Below, piece after piece: positions 1-8,879 of a DNA stretch of 64,000 nucleotides. The DNA lies in assembly GCA_011525625.1 (NCBI GenBank), contig WYAX01000012.1, forward strand, positions 248,001 through 312,000, written 5' to 3'. The position numbers and the translations under genes are program-made. The notes under the pieces are model-generated. The model had not been told where the DNA came from, ran no database searches, and saw only the letters and a list, made by a program, of their open reading frames with translations. Origin of the DNA: Nitrospira defluvii (GTDB taxonomy: Bacteria > Nitrospirota > Nitrospiria > Nitrospirales > Nitrospiraceae). Position 1 is the stretch's first letter. The number at the start of each line of letters is the position of its first letter.

Positions 1-134
1 AGGTGACCGTTCGCAACCTGCTGAATCACGAGTACTACGAGAATGCCGACCTGAACTCCAACGTCGCGCCTCGCATGGGTGTGTATCCCGGAGCGCCGAT
101 GACGGTGTTCGGGTCTCTGCGCCTGGAGTATTGA
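1..134 (+). CDS. TonB-dependent receptor, C-terminal end (partial)
   Basis: An open frame (codons starting at position 3) runs from the window edge to TGA at 132-134 and encodes the last 43 residues of a protein. It starts VTVRNLLNHEYYENADLNSN and ends in GSLRLEY. The phrase 'V-x-N-L-L-N-x-E-Y' followed by a short last strand with a terminal aromatic residue is how the beta-barrel of TonB-dependent outer membrane receptors ends. The gene lies 18 bp before a PepSY-TM gene, the usual partner of siderophore receptors. The N-terminus, plug and ligand specificity lie outside the window. Confidence 0.75.
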   Translation, partial: VTVRNLLNHEYYENADLNSNVAPRMGVYPGAPMTVFGSLRLEY

Positions 135-152
135 GCGCAACAGTCAGAAAGG

Positions 153-1361
153 ATGAGGCCGATGGGCATTGCATCGGCGGGGACAGCACAACGACGGAAA
201 CGCTGGCTGAAGACGCATCTCTACCTGGGATTTTCTGCCGGCGCCTTGCTGGTGCTGATCGGCCTGACCGGCAGTCTGCTCGTCTTTCACTTGGAGATCG
301 ACGAGTGGCTGAATCCACAGCTCCTGCTGGTCACGGCACCTCAGGAAGGCAGCGCAGCCTATCGGCCCGTCGATGAACTGACTGCGGCGGGGATGAAGAG
401 CATGCCGCCCGGTTCGAGGCTGACGTTCGGTCAATACCCCCGCCACGATGGGGTAGCCTATCGGTGGAACGTGCTGGTGCCGCCCTCGCCCGAGGCGAAC
501 AGACCGATGGACTTCGAGATGCATCACGTCTTTGTCGACCCCTACCGAGCGGAGGTTCTCGGTTCCCGATTGGTTCGGCCGGCGGGTCTTGGGGGTGCCG
601 TGCCCCGTACCTTCATCGGGTTCGTGTTCGCCTTGCACTATGCCTTGCTCCTCCCGCGAATGGGCGATCCTCCCTTCGGCGATACGGTGGTTGCCGTCAT
701 TGGATTGCTGCTGACCGTCTCGTTGCTCACCGGCGTCTACCTCTGGTGGCCCAAGAGCGGAGCCTGGATCGCCGCGCTCACGATCAAACGAGGCGCGCAT
801 GTGCGCCGTCTGAACTTTGACCTGCACAAGACCGCCGGGGTCTATTTTTCGATCGTCCTGCTCGCGCTGTTCGTGTCGGGTGTCTATCTTAATCTGCGTG
901 CTCCGTTTCATGCGGTGGTGCGATGGTTCTCGCCGACCGTCGATCGTTACGAGTTGCGGTCGCATACCCCTGATGGCCGTCCCCCCATCACCCTAGGCCA
1001 GGCCATCGACGCGGTGATGAGCCGCTATCCGGAGGGACGGATGGAATGGCTCTATCTGCCGAAGAATCCCACGGGTACCTATGCGATCTGCCAGCGCGAG
1101 GTGCCGGATATCAGTCTCGTGTTGTCCCGGCGCTGTGTGGTGGTGGATCAGTACAGCGGCGAGATTCTCCATGTGCAAAGTCCAGATCGCGCGACCGCGG
1201 GAGAGCACTTCATTCAGTGGCAGTGGCCGATGCATTCGGGGCAGATCTTCGGCCTGACGGGACGCTGGATCGTGTTCGCCTCGGGCCTGATCTGCCCGCT
1301 CCTGTTCGGGACGGGTTGGTATTTGTGGTGGAGGAAAGGCCGGCAGCGTCGTGACGGCTAA
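153..1361 (+). CDS. PepSY-associated TM domain protein (PiuB/FsrB-like)
   Basis: A 402-residue inner membrane protein of the PepSY_TM family. Members near TonB receptors are thought to reduce or process metal chelates in the periplasm, usually ferric siderophores. TM helices lie at about 22-47 (GFSAGALLVLIGLTGSLLVF), 180-200, 225-248 and 365-395, with large periplasmic loops between. Family His positions are seen in LHYALL, LHKTAGVY and MHSG, which could bind heme or metal. AAAGG precedes the ATG. It is probably co-transcribed with the partial receptor upstream, and a second receptor starts 150 bp downstream. It is a close paralogue of the gene at 8880. The substrate cannot be read from sequence. 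Confidence 0.88.
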   Translation: MRPMGIASAGTAQRRKRWLKTHLYLGFSAGALLVLIGLTGSLLVFHLEIDEWLNPQLLLVTAPQEGSAAYRPVDELTAAGMKSMPPGSRLTFGQYPRHDGVAYRWNVLVPPSPEANRPMDFEMHHVFVDPYRAEVLGSRLVRPAGLGGAVPRTFIGFVFALHYALLLPRMGDPPFGDTVVAVIGLLLTVSLLTGVYLWWPKSGAWIAALTIKRGAHVRRLNFDLHKTAGVYFSIVLLALFVSGVYLNLRAPFHAVVRWFSPTVDRYELRSHTPDGRPPITLGQAIDAVMSRYPEGRMEWLYLPKNPTGTYAICQREVPDISLVLSRRCVVVDQYSGEILHVQSPDRATAGEHFIQWQWPMHSGQIFGLTGRWIVFASGLICPLLFGTGWYLWWRKGRQRRDG

Positions 1362-1511
1362 CGGTGCGAACAGCCGAGACCGTGCTCGTCCTGTCGGTTC
1401 CTCGCGATCGTGGATCGGGGGCGAGCGATGGGCGTTCGGTAGGGGATCGTGGACGTGATGCGGGCATGAGGGGTCGCATCGGTGTCACCCGTAGCAAGGA
1501 AAGGTGGAGAC

Positions 1512-3851
1512 ATGCTGTCATGGAACATTGCGCAGGTGAGGGTGGTGGGGACAATGTTGCTGTGCGGAGTACTTGTCAGTCCTGCATGGGCCCAGAGCGA
1601 GGCGTCGTCTGCGACGCCGGGCACAATAGAGTCTGAGCAGGTCCTGCGCGAACGGCTGCAAGAGAACGTGCGTGAACGAGAACAGCTCCTGCAGCAACTG
1701 GAAGACCTCGGCCGCAAGCGGGACGAATCGTTGCCCCAGGAGCAACGGCCGCAACGTTATCAGGACATGACCGGCCCGACCGCCGAGGCCGGGGCGACAG
1801 AGGAGACGCCCGTCTACGAATTGGCCGAAATCAGCATCGTGAGCAAGCGGGTGCAGAAACTCCCGGAGGGACTGGCCTTTTCCGCGACGCCGCGCTCGGA
1901 AACCGATTCGCAACCGACCCGCACGATGAAGGAGTCGATGGAATCGCTCCCCGGGGTGATCCTGCGATCCGCCAACGGGCCGCGGGATTTCGGTGTCTCG
2001 ATTCGGGGGTCGGGGGTGAAGACGACCGGCGTCGTCCGCGATCTGAAGTTTTACGAAGACGGCATCGGCCAGACACAGTCCGACGGGTTCTCACGCCTGG
2101 ACATGCACGACCCCTGGTTCATGCAAAGCGTGGAAGTCACGCGCGGTGCCTCGTCGTCGCTCTATGACAACGCGGCGCTCGGCGGCATGATTCATTTCAA
2201 GACGCGCCGCGGGAGCGACATCAACGGGGTGGAAACGTTCTTGAGTGGCGGCTCCTACGGCTATCAGAAGTATGGCGTCGCGATCGGCCGTGAATACGGC
2301 GATGTGGATGTGGCGGTGTTTGCCAGCCACGCCGCCGAAGACGGCTATCTCCGACATAGCGATTACAACACGCAAACGGTGAATCTGAATTTTCGCTTCA
2401 AGTTAGGGGACAAGGACAATTTCTACGTGAAGGCCGTCACCAATGCATTGAACGCGAACGTGCCGACGAGGCTGACCATCGCGCAATTCAACGCGGACTC
2501 CCGGCAGGCCGGCGGCACGGGGCCTGGGAACGATCCACTCCGTCTGGCTCAGCGGCGACTTGATCGACGGACGGTCATCGGCGGCCTGTATGAACGCCAC
2601 ATCGATGCCAATACCGTGTTTCTCCTGGAAGCCGACTACGATGTGCGCGACATCAATCAGACCTTCACGCAGATCAACGATGCGTTCTACCCGAACTTCA
2701 AGGGGTATGCAGATCTTCGGCACGACGGCCGTCTCGGCGACATGCCGCTGAAAAGTTATGTGGGATTCTTCGCCAACAATATGGAGCAGGAATCGCAAAC
2801 GTTCGAGAATCTCGGCGATTTCCGTGGATCTCGCGGCACGCTGGTGCAAAACAGCCGGGGCACCATCCGCAACATCGGCGGACGATTGCGGGAGGAATTG
2901 GAGTTCATCCCGAAGTGGACCCTGGCGGCGGGTGTCGGGTTCCAACAATCGCAAATCAGCGTGCAGACGATCAACTATACGGCGGGAGCGCTTGCTTCAA
3001 CCCCCGGCGCAGATCGCACCTTTTATAACTGGGCGCCGGAGGTGTCCTTGTCCTGGAGACCGACCGAGTCTCAGCGACATTGGGCCCGCGCGTCGACCGG
3101 CTATTCCGTGCCGGGATTCGCGAATCTGACGACCGGATTGGATGGATTGGCCGGCACGAACTTCGCCATCAAGCCGCAGAAGAACTATAACTTCGAAATC
3201 GGGACCGACACGAAACTGCACAGCACGTTCGGCGTCCAATTGGTCGGGTTCTGGGTGCTGGTGAAAGATGAAATCATCACCCAGGTGAATTCGACGACGG
3301 CCGGATCGTTTGCGATCAACGCCGATTCTTCCCAGTACCGGGGCATCGAGGCCAGTTACGATTGGCGTCCCGCGCCTGGCTGGCGGTTCTCCGGGGCCTA
3401 TACGCACATCGACGCGCAGTACATCAATTTTGCCGATCAATTCCGCGTCAACGGGTCTGGCCCGATCACCCAGATTCTACGCGACGGCAAGCAGGTGCCC
3501 AATGTGGCCCGAGACGTGCTCAATTTCAAGGAAGAGTACGAGCATTCCTCAGGCTGGGGCGGCTGGTTCGAGACGACCTATTGGAACAGCTATTTCTTGA
3601 ACAACAACAATACCGTCGGCGCGCCGGCCTACTGGCTCCTCAATGCGAATCTACACAAGACCGTGGAGTTCAGTCCTACCTCCTGGTTCCGTTTCGCGAA
3701 GTTCTATCTGCAGTTGGATAACATAGCCGATAAGCGGTACGTCGGCTCCGGCGGTGTCATTGCCGACAGCACGCCCGATGCGAACAAGACATTGTTCTTC
3801 GCCGGCTACGGCCGGGCCATCTATGGCGGCGTGACGCTGGGGTTGTTCTAG
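1512..3851 (+). CDS. TonB-dependent outer membrane receptor
   Basis: A 779-residue receptor for energised uptake across the outer membrane. I chose ATG 1512 because AAGGAAAGGTGG lies just before it and the protein then begins with a clean signal peptide ending AWA-Q; an in-frame GTG at 1482 is worse. After the signal comes a Glu/Gln/Arg-rich, probably coiled-coil stretch (residues 35-65), unusual before a plug. The plug follows (RTMKESMESLPGVILRS, then VEVTRGASSSLYDNAALGG), then a 22-strand type barrel ending GGVTLGLF with a terminal Phe. It sits downstream of a PepSY gene and is likely in that operon. The ligand is unknown; a metal chelate is inferred from neighbours. Confidence 0.9.
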   Translation: MLSWNIAQVRVVGTMLLCGVLVSPAWAQSEASSATPGTIESEQVLRERLQENVREREQLLQQLEDLGRKRDESLPQEQRPQRYQDMTGPTAEAGATEETPVYELAEISIVSKRVQKLPEGLAFSATPRSETDSQPTRTMKESMESLPGVILRSANGPRDFGVSIRGSGVKTTGVVRDLKFYEDGIGQTQSDGFSRLDMHDPWFMQSVEVTRGASSSLYDNAALGGMIHFKTRRGSDINGVETFLSGGSYGYQKYGVAIGREYGDVDVAVFASHAAEDGYLRHSDYNTQTVNLNFRFKLGDKDNFYVKAVTNALNANVPTRLTIAQFNADSRQAGGTGPGNDPLRLAQRRLDRRTVIGGLYERHIDANTVFLLEADYDVRDINQTFTQINDAFYPNFKGYADLRHDGRLGDMPLKSYVGFFANNMEQESQTFENLGDFRGSRGTLVQNSRGTIRNIGGRLREELEFIPKWTLAAGVGFQQSQISVQTINYTAGALASTPGADRTFYNWAPEVSLSWRPTESQRHWARASTGYSVPGFANLTTGLDGLAGTNFAIKPQKNYNFEIGTDTKLHSTFGVQLVGFWVLVKDEIITQVNSTTAGSFAINADSSQYRGIEASYDWRPAPGWRFSGAYTHIDAQYINFADQFRVNGSGPITQILRDGKQVPNVARDVLNFKEEYEHSSGWGGWFETTYWNSYFLNNNNTVGAPAYWLLNANLHKTVEFSPTSWFRFAKFYLQLDNIADKRYVGSGGVIADSTPDANKTLFFAGYGRAIYGGVTLGLF

Positions 3852-3895
3852 CCGAGGCGAACCGTGAGCGCGGTGGGCAGGCGGCGGTGTGGAAC

Positions 3896-3950
3896 TGTAG
3901 CATCTGTGAGCACCCGTCTGTAGACAAGCTCGCCTGCGCTTGCGTAGGGT
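3896..3950 (+). promoter_or_regulatory. Decamer-repeat promoter, copy A
   Basis: TAGC (3898) and GAGC (3908) boxes lie 10 bp apart inside two similar 10-mers (AGCATCTGTG, AGCACCCGTC). A -35-like TAGACA (3921-3926) follows 13 bp after GAGC, and a weak -10 TAGGGT (3945-3950) follows after 18 bp. The same layout recurs at 8219, 15587, 19812 and 24312. Direct repeats on one helix face next to a -35 box are typical of sites for OmpR/PhoB-type activators; the regulator is unknown. It drives the small-protein gene at 3980 and probably the receptor at 4548. Confidence 0.75.
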
Positions 3951-3979
3951 GGAGGCCGTTTTTCCTACGTAGGGGGCCT

Positions 3980-4372
3980 GTGGACGCCATCATTCGTTCC
4001 ATATCGATTGTGCGCTCCCGTCGTGCCCTCGCGGGGCTGGCCTGCCTTCTGATCTGTATCCGGGTCCTGGCCGTCGGAATCTGTTCCACCTGCTTCAACG
4101 AGTTCGACGCCCCCGCGTCGCGCGTCTTTTATCTCCATGACGGGAGCGACCATGACGCCTGTCACCACGGCCGCGAGCCGGTGAGTCCGCTCGTCGCCTG
4201 GGCATGCGAAGTGACGCAGGACGATGCGGATTTCGTGTTGCCGGATAGCCCCCCGTTGCCGATCATCGTATCGTTCCTGGTTCCGCTGACTCTCCTCGGT
4301 ATCTCCCGCCGGGACAGCCTGTTGCTTGCCGGCAAAGGTCGCTCCCCGCCGCTGCAGTCGCTTCTTTCGTAA
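3980..4372 (+). CDS. Small two-TM protein with Cys/His-rich loop
   Basis: A 130-residue protein I do not recognise as a named family. It has an N-terminal TM (residues about 14-32, LAGLACLLICIRVLAV), then an extracytoplasmic loop with CSTC, HDGSDHDACHHG and WAC, then a second TM (PLPIIVSFLVPLTLLGI). The loop looks able to bind a metal such as copper or iron. A clear paralogue lies at 8304, sharing CxTCF, PASR, CHHG, WAC and VTQD. The GTG at 3980 is the first plausible start after the predicted transcription start near 3957; AGGGGG lies 3-6 nt before it. It precedes a TonB receptor, so a role in the same metal pathway is inferred. The start is uncertain. Confidence 0.7.
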   Translation: MDAIIRSISIVRSRRALAGLACLLICIRVLAVGICSTCFNEFDAPASRVFYLHDGSDHDACHHGREPVSPLVAWACEVTQDDADFVLPDSPPLPIIVSFLVPLTLLGISRRDSLLLAGKGRSPPLQSLLS

Positions 4373-4547
4373 CGATTCATCCATACGCTTCTTGAACCAC
4401 AGAGGCCGAACGCCTGCGCGTGCGCCTGGTGTGTGCGTCTTGTCGGGAGAACGCTCTCCTCGACGCATCTGCCCGGGCGGCTGCGGGTGCGAATCGCCTT
4501 TGCCCTGAAGGGCCGGATCCGCCCCGAGGAAAGGATGTTGTGACGTC

Positions 4548-6764
4548 ATGAGTACCACCCGTTCTACTTCCCCGCTGACGACATATATCATTGCCGCTCT
4601 CATGTTCGCGTGCTTCTCTCCGTTGCCGTCCGTGTCGGCGGCCGACCCGCCAACCACGGAAACCGCCGAGGAGATTCCGGTCGTGAACGCGCCGGATGTG
4701 TTGATTTCCGCGACGCGGACGCCGACCTCAATCGGCAATGTGAATCAGTCCGTGACCATCGTCACGGAAGAACAGTTGCAACTCCAGATGGCGGCCTCGT
4801 CCAGCCGGAGTCTCGGACAGATCCTCCCCAAGCTCGTGCCCGGCATGTCCCAGAACGACCAGTCAATGGACTCCGGCACGACGTTGAAGATGAGAGGACG
4901 GTCGATCGCGATTTTGATCGACGGGGTGCCCCAGCAGAGCAGTCCGACCACGGAACTGGACCTGGCCCACATCGATCCCAGCGCCATTGAGCGGATTGAG
5001 ATTGTGCGCGGCGCGACTGCGATCTACGGCAACGGCGCAACCGGAGGGTTGATCAACATCATCACGAAAAAGGCGGGAGAAGGGAAACCCGCGTTCTATA
5101 CCGAGGTGCAAGGCAGCGGCTCCTTGACCAGGGTGTTACGAGGACTCAGCGGCACGGTCGTGCAGGGGTTCCAAGGAAAAAAGGACTGGTTCGACTACAA
5201 CATCGTCGGGACCTTCAGCCAACAGGGGGGGATCTTTGATTCCGAAGGATCCCGGACCATGCCGGGAACGAACGCGACCGGTGGGTTCGCCGATACGAAG
5301 ACGTACAATATTCTCAGCAAGTTCGGCGCGACCTTCGGTGAGCACCGGTTCCAGCTTACCTTCAATCGGAAGCACACGCGTCAGGACACCAACTATCTGG
5401 TCGATCCGAGCGTCGATGCGTTGCCGCGTACGACTGCGCGCTTCATTCCCGGTCTGGCGCTCGACGATCAACCGAAGCTGACGAATACCCAGGTCAGCGC
5501 GGATTACACCCATCCGCATCTCTTCCTCGACAGCCGGGTGCACCTTCAAGCCTATTATCGTAGCCAACAGACGCGGTTCCCCACATTCGATGTCCGGCCG
5601 TTCGGCGGCACGGATGTGCTGCAAGGCCACAATCAAACCGATGTGCTGGGAACCAGGCTCGATATCACGACGCCGATTCCGATCTATGGCAAGCCGCAAA
5701 TCACCTGGGGCATGGACTTCTCCAGTCAGCACGGGGCTCAACACTCGACGCTGTACGATCAGTCCGTCTACGACGCCACCGGCGGACGCGTGTACAGCAA
5801 GGCCGGCGAGGTGTCGTCGTCGCCCTCGCGAGTCTTTACGAACACCGCCGTCTTCGCACAGGGAGAATGGACTCCGTTGGCCGCGCTCGTCCTGCGCGCC
5901 GGCGTGCGGTATGAGCGCGTGAAAGTGTCCAGCAGCGATTTCACCGACGGCACCACGTTCTTGCCGGCCAGTTCGATCAGTTTCGACACGACGGTGTTCA
6001 ACGCGGGGTTCGTGTACCACCTGACGGACCCGCTGGATCTGTTCTTCAATTTCAGCCAAGGGTTTAGTGTGCCGGTGGGAACGATCGACAATGCCTTGGG
6101 CAACGTGCCGCCAGGCACCGCCATCTCTCTCTCTCGCTTGCAGCCGCAGCGCGTCAACAACTACGAGCTCGGTCTGCGAGGCAACTGGAGCAAGGTGCAG
6201 GGATCGGTGTCGGGCTACATTTCCAAATCCGACCTCGGCTTGAATTTCGATCAGTTCACCAATTCCCTGCAGCGGGCGCCGCAAACGACCTACGGGGTCG
6301 AGGCCACTCTCGATGTGCAGCCGTATGAGAATTGGAGGATCGGTGGGACCTACACATTTGTGGAGGGGGATCAGACCATTGCCCTCAGTCCTGACGTGCG
6401 CACGCCGCTCAATGGATTCAGCATTCAGCCGCAGAAGATTACCGCCTACCTGGAACATCTGACGGTGCCGGAATGGCAGTGGCGGAATCGGCTGCAAGTG
6501 TTGTATTCGGGCAGCCGCACCAGATCGTTGACGGCGTTCAACTCAGGCCTCGATCCGACCGGAGACCCCTTTTCCATGACGGAATACTTCGTGGTGGACC
6601 TCGTCAGCACGGTGAAAGCCGGGCCGGGTACCTTACGATTCGGAATCGAGAATCTCTTGAATCAGAAATACGTGGCGGCCTTCAACCAGATTTCCTTCTT
6701 GAACAGTTTCCACTATGCGGGACGAGGCACCACCGCAATGATCGGCTATTCGATGACGTATTGA
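4548..6764 (+). CDS. TonB-dependent outer membrane receptor
   Basis: A 738-residue receptor. The signal peptide ends near VSA-AD; a TonB-box-like stretch and plug follow (VLISATRTPTSIGNVNQSV, IERIEIVRGATAIYGNGATGG), then a barrel with the ENLLNQKYV motif and a C-terminal aromatic (GYSMTY). The ATG has GAGGAAAGG about 12 nt upstream. The plug resembles siderophore/cobalamin-type receptors, but the ligand is not evident. It lies 175 bp after the small Cys/His protein and shares the decamer promoter at 3896 if transcription continues. No PepSY gene follows directly: a DUF4143 ATPase is inserted between it and the next module. Confidence 0.92.
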   Translation: MSTTRSTSPLTTYIIAALMFACFSPLPSVSAADPPTTETAEEIPVVNAPDVLISATRTPTSIGNVNQSVTIVTEEQLQLQMAASSSRSLGQILPKLVPGMSQNDQSMDSGTTLKMRGRSIAILIDGVPQQSSPTTELDLAHIDPSAIERIEIVRGATAIYGNGATGGLINIITKKAGEGKPAFYTEVQGSGSLTRVLRGLSGTVVQGFQGKKDWFDYNIVGTFSQQGGIFDSEGSRTMPGTNATGGFADTKTYNILSKFGATFGEHRFQLTFNRKHTRQDTNYLVDPSVDALPRTTARFIPGLALDDQPKLTNTQVSADYTHPHLFLDSRVHLQAYYRSQQTRFPTFDVRPFGGTDVLQGHNQTDVLGTRLDITTPIPIYGKPQITWGMDFSSQHGAQHSTLYDQSVYDATGGRVYSKAGEVSSSPSRVFTNTAVFAQGEWTPLAALVLRAGVRYERVKVSSSDFTDGTTFLPASSISFDTTVFNAGFVYHLTDPLDLFFNFSQGFSVPVGTIDNALGNVPPGTAISLSRLQPQRVNNYELGLRGNWSKVQGSVSGYISKSDLGLNFDQFTNSLQRAPQTTYGVEATLDVQPYENWRIGGTYTFVEGDQTIALSPDVRTPLNGFSIQPQKITAYLEHLTVPEWQWRNRLQVLYSGSRTRSLTAFNSGLDPTGDPFSMTEYFVVDLVSTVKAGPGTLRFGIENLLNQKYVAAFNQISFLNSFHYAGRGTTAMIGYSMTY

Positions 6765-6862
6765 CCGGTCCCGGATCGATCGAGACCGTCCCTCAGATGC
6801 CGACAGATTGGTTGCCGGGCCGCCCTCAAACGGCTCGGCAACCTCCCTCCTTGGGCCGCGCC

Positions 6863-6880
6863 TGTAGCAAGCGTGAGCAG
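6863..6880 (+). promoter_or_regulatory. Orphan TAGC-N6-GAGC decamer box, copy F
   Basis: The boxes TAGC (6865) and GAGC (6875) are 10 bp apart and the surrounding bases match copy D well, but no TAGACA-like box follows at the fixed 13-bp distance. It may be a decayed or displaced copy of the island promoter, left when the ATPase gene arrived, or a chance match. Confidence 0.35.
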
Positions 6881-6893
6881 GCGCCTCCAATTG

Positions 6894-6936
6894 CCATGAA
6901 AAGCCTGCTGTCAATGCGCGATTTTCATGGTATGAT
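6894..6936 (+). promoter_or_regulatory. Promoter and palindromic operator of the DUF4143 ATPase
   Basis: A perfect inverted repeat, CCATGAAAA-N19-TTTTCATGG (6894-6930), abuts a -10 box TATGAT (6931-6936). A -35-like CTGTCA (6908-6913) lies 17 bp before it, inside the palindrome. The -10 ends 7 nt before ATG 6944, so the mRNA would be leaderless. The palindrome suggests autoregulation or a site for a repressor. Confidence 0.55.
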
Positions 6937-6943
6937 CAGTTCC

Positions 6944-8104
6944 ATGATCAATAGGTCTGCCATTCTCGACCGCATTCGCGCCGCGCTCGCCAGGATTCCG
7001 GTGGTCGTACTCACCGGACCACGTCAGTGCGGAAAAACCACGCTGGCACGTGAACTTCTCTCCGAAGACTCCCCCAACTATTTCGACCTTGAGGACCCAC
7101 TGAGCCTTGCGCGACTGGACGAACCCAAGACCGCTCTCGAACCACTGCAGGGGCTTGTGGTCATTGATGAGATTCAACGGCGGCCCGATCTCTTTCCAGT
7201 GCTGCGGGTGCTCGCGGACCGCAAGAAACAGCCGGCGCGATTCCTGATTCTCGGCAGCGCCTCGGGCGAGTTATTGCGCCAGAGTTCGGAGAGTCTGGCC
7301 GGGCGCATGGAGCGGATCGAGATCGGGGGCTTCATCGTAGCCGAAGTCGGATTGCAATCGGTGGCCCAACTCTGGCGACGCGGCAGCTTTCCGCTCGCGT
7401 TCCTCGCCCGCACGGAGATGGACAGTCTCGCCTGGCGCAAGCAGTTCATTCAGACACTCTTGGAGCGCGACTTTCCGCAGTGGGGCGTACGCGTTCCGGC
7501 AGCGGCCTTGCTGCGCTTTTGGACCATGGTCGCACATTACCATGGACAGACCTGGAACGCTGCCGAACCGGCCCGGGCGTTAGGTGTGAACCCGTCTACC
7601 AGCCGTCGCTATCTCGATCTCCTCACCGACGCCTTGATGGTGCGTCAACTTCAACCCTGGCACGTCAACCTCGGCAAACGACAGGTGAAGATGCCGAAAG
7701 TCTATGTTCGCGACAGTGGCCTGTTGCACCAGTTATTCGGGCTTGGCACGGAAAAGGCGATCCTCTCCCACCCTAGGGTCGGGGCTTCGTGGGAGGGGTT
7801 TGTCATCGAGCAGGTACTGGCCGCCGAGTCGTATGACGAAGCGTACTTCTGGGCCACGCACCAAGGAGCGGAAATTGACCTGATCCTGCGCCGAGGTGAC
7901 CGGCTGTTCGGCGTGGAGTGCAAGCGTGTCGATGCGCCGCGCCTGACGCCTTCGATCCGGATCGCACTCGATGATCTCCGTCTGCAACGCGTTGCGGTTA
8001 TCTACCCAGGAACCAAGCGTGTTGCGCTCACCGACCGGGTGGAAGCCGTGCCGGTCGGCGCATTGGCCGTGCCAGGGCATCTCTTCGAGGAAGAAACCGT
8101 CTAA
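6944..8104 (+). CDS. AAA-family ATPase with DUF4143 domain
   Basis: A 386-residue ATPase of the AAA_14/DUF4143 family, widespread solitary genes of unclear function that often move between genomes. Walker A is GPRQCGKTT (residues about 24-32), Walker B is VVIDEIQRR, and the sensor-like FLILGSAS follows. The C-terminal part carries a restriction-endonuclease-like core (AEIDLI, then GVECKR). I chose ATG 6944 because the -10 box lies 7 nt before it; ATG 6932 overlaps that box. It breaks the run of metal-uptake genes and has its own palindromic operator, so it is probably a later arrival. Confidence 0.88.
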   Translation: MINRSAILDRIRAALARIPVVVLTGPRQCGKTTLARELLSEDSPNYFDLEDPLSLARLDEPKTALEPLQGLVVIDEIQRRPDLFPVLRVLADRKKQPARFLILGSASGELLRQSSESLAGRMERIEIGGFIVAEVGLQSVAQLWRRGSFPLAFLARTEMDSLAWRKQFIQTLLERDFPQWGVRVPAAALLRFWTMVAHYHGQTWNAAEPARALGVNPSTSRRYLDLLTDALMVRQLQPWHVNLGKRQVKMPKVYVRDSGLLHQLFGLGTEKAILSHPRVGASWEGFVIEQVLAAESYDEAYFWATHQGAEIDLILRRGDRLFGVECKRVDAPRLTPSIRIALDDLRLQRVAVIYPGTKRVALTDRVEAVPVGALAVPGHLFEEETV

Positions 8105-8218
8105 ACGTCACCGGCCATGCCGCCGCACTCGGTCCTGCATGGCTATGGATCGACGACGTTCATGCCATCTTTGAATCATTCCTATCGTGGCTCGTCCGTT
8201 CTTCATCGCACAACAGGC

Positions 8219-8273
8219 TGTAGCATCCGTGAGCATCCGTTGCTGGACAAGGGAGCGGCTGGTTGCGTATGGT
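8219..8273 (+). promoter_or_regulatory. Decamer-repeat promoter, copy B
   Basis: This copy has near-identical tandem decamers (AGCATCCGTG, AGCATCCGTT), with TAGC at 8221 and GAGC at 8231. TGGACA (8244-8249) lies 13 bp after GAGC, and an 18-bp spacer leads to TATGGT (8268-8273). The predicted start is near 8280, just before the small gene at 8304. It would control the gene set 8304-14670 if the set is one operon. Confidence 0.75.
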
Positions 8274-8303
8274 AAGAGACCTTTCAACCGCGTGAAAGCC
8301 GCG

Positions 8304-8702
8304 ATGACGAGACAGCAGGATTCTCTTTCACAACATCGGCGATCCGGTCTGGCGCCTCGGGTGGCCGTGGCTGTAGCCTGCCTCCTGGTCGTGATCCGGA
8401 TCGTGGCCGGGTTTGTCTGCCACACCTGCTTCGTCGATTTCGAAAAGCCTGCTTCCCGGAGCTTTCATCTCCACGCCGGCGGGGATCGTGATCCCTGCCA
8501 TCACGGTCGGGTCGAGTCGAGCCCGCTCATCACCTGGGCCTGCACCGTGACGCAGGATGAAACGGCGTTCATTCTGCCGGATATTCCGCGCCTGCCTCTG
8601 CTGGTCTCATTGTTCGTGCCGCTCGTCTTCGTGGTCCTGTCGTTCGGCGGCCGCCCGCTGGTGGTCGCCCATGGCCGCGGGCCTCCTTTCCTCTCCACGT
8701 AA
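8304..8702 (+). CDS. Small two-TM protein with Cys/His-rich loop
   Basis: A 132-residue paralogue of the protein at 3980. TM1 is at about 16-36 (VAVAVACLLVVIRIVAGFV), the loop carries CHTCF, HLHAGGDRDPCHHG and WAC, and TM2 is LLVSLFVPLVFVVLSF. Conservation between the two is strongest in the Cys/His loop, as expected if the loop binds a ligand. GAAAG precedes ATG 8304; GTG 8292 is an alternative. The open frame extends upstream through the promoter, but that part is not expected to be translated. A PepSY gene follows at 8880. The family is unknown to me. Confidence 0.7.
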   Translation: MTRQQDSLSQHRRSGLAPRVAVAVACLLVVIRIVAGFVCHTCFVDFEKPASRSFHLHAGGDRDPCHHGRVESSPLITWACTVTQDETAFILPDIPRLPLLVSLFVPLVFVVLSFGGRPLVVAHGRGPPFLST

Positions 8703-8879
8703 ATCCTGTACCTGTGAACAATGAAGCCGGCCACCCTGTGACCGGTTGCTGTCGTTGTGCCGTTGCGACCGATGTTCGGGATGGATTCATCTCGACCTCG
8801 AGGGCGTCCGCCGCCGCGGCAGCAGCGAGATGATCGCCCATCGCCGCCGCGCGCAACGAGCTGTTGGAGAGTGAACCCC

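Noticed and set aside
144..965. 273-codon minus-strand open frame opposite the PepSY gene
   Set aside because: Shadow frame; the plus-strand PepSY protein is well supported.
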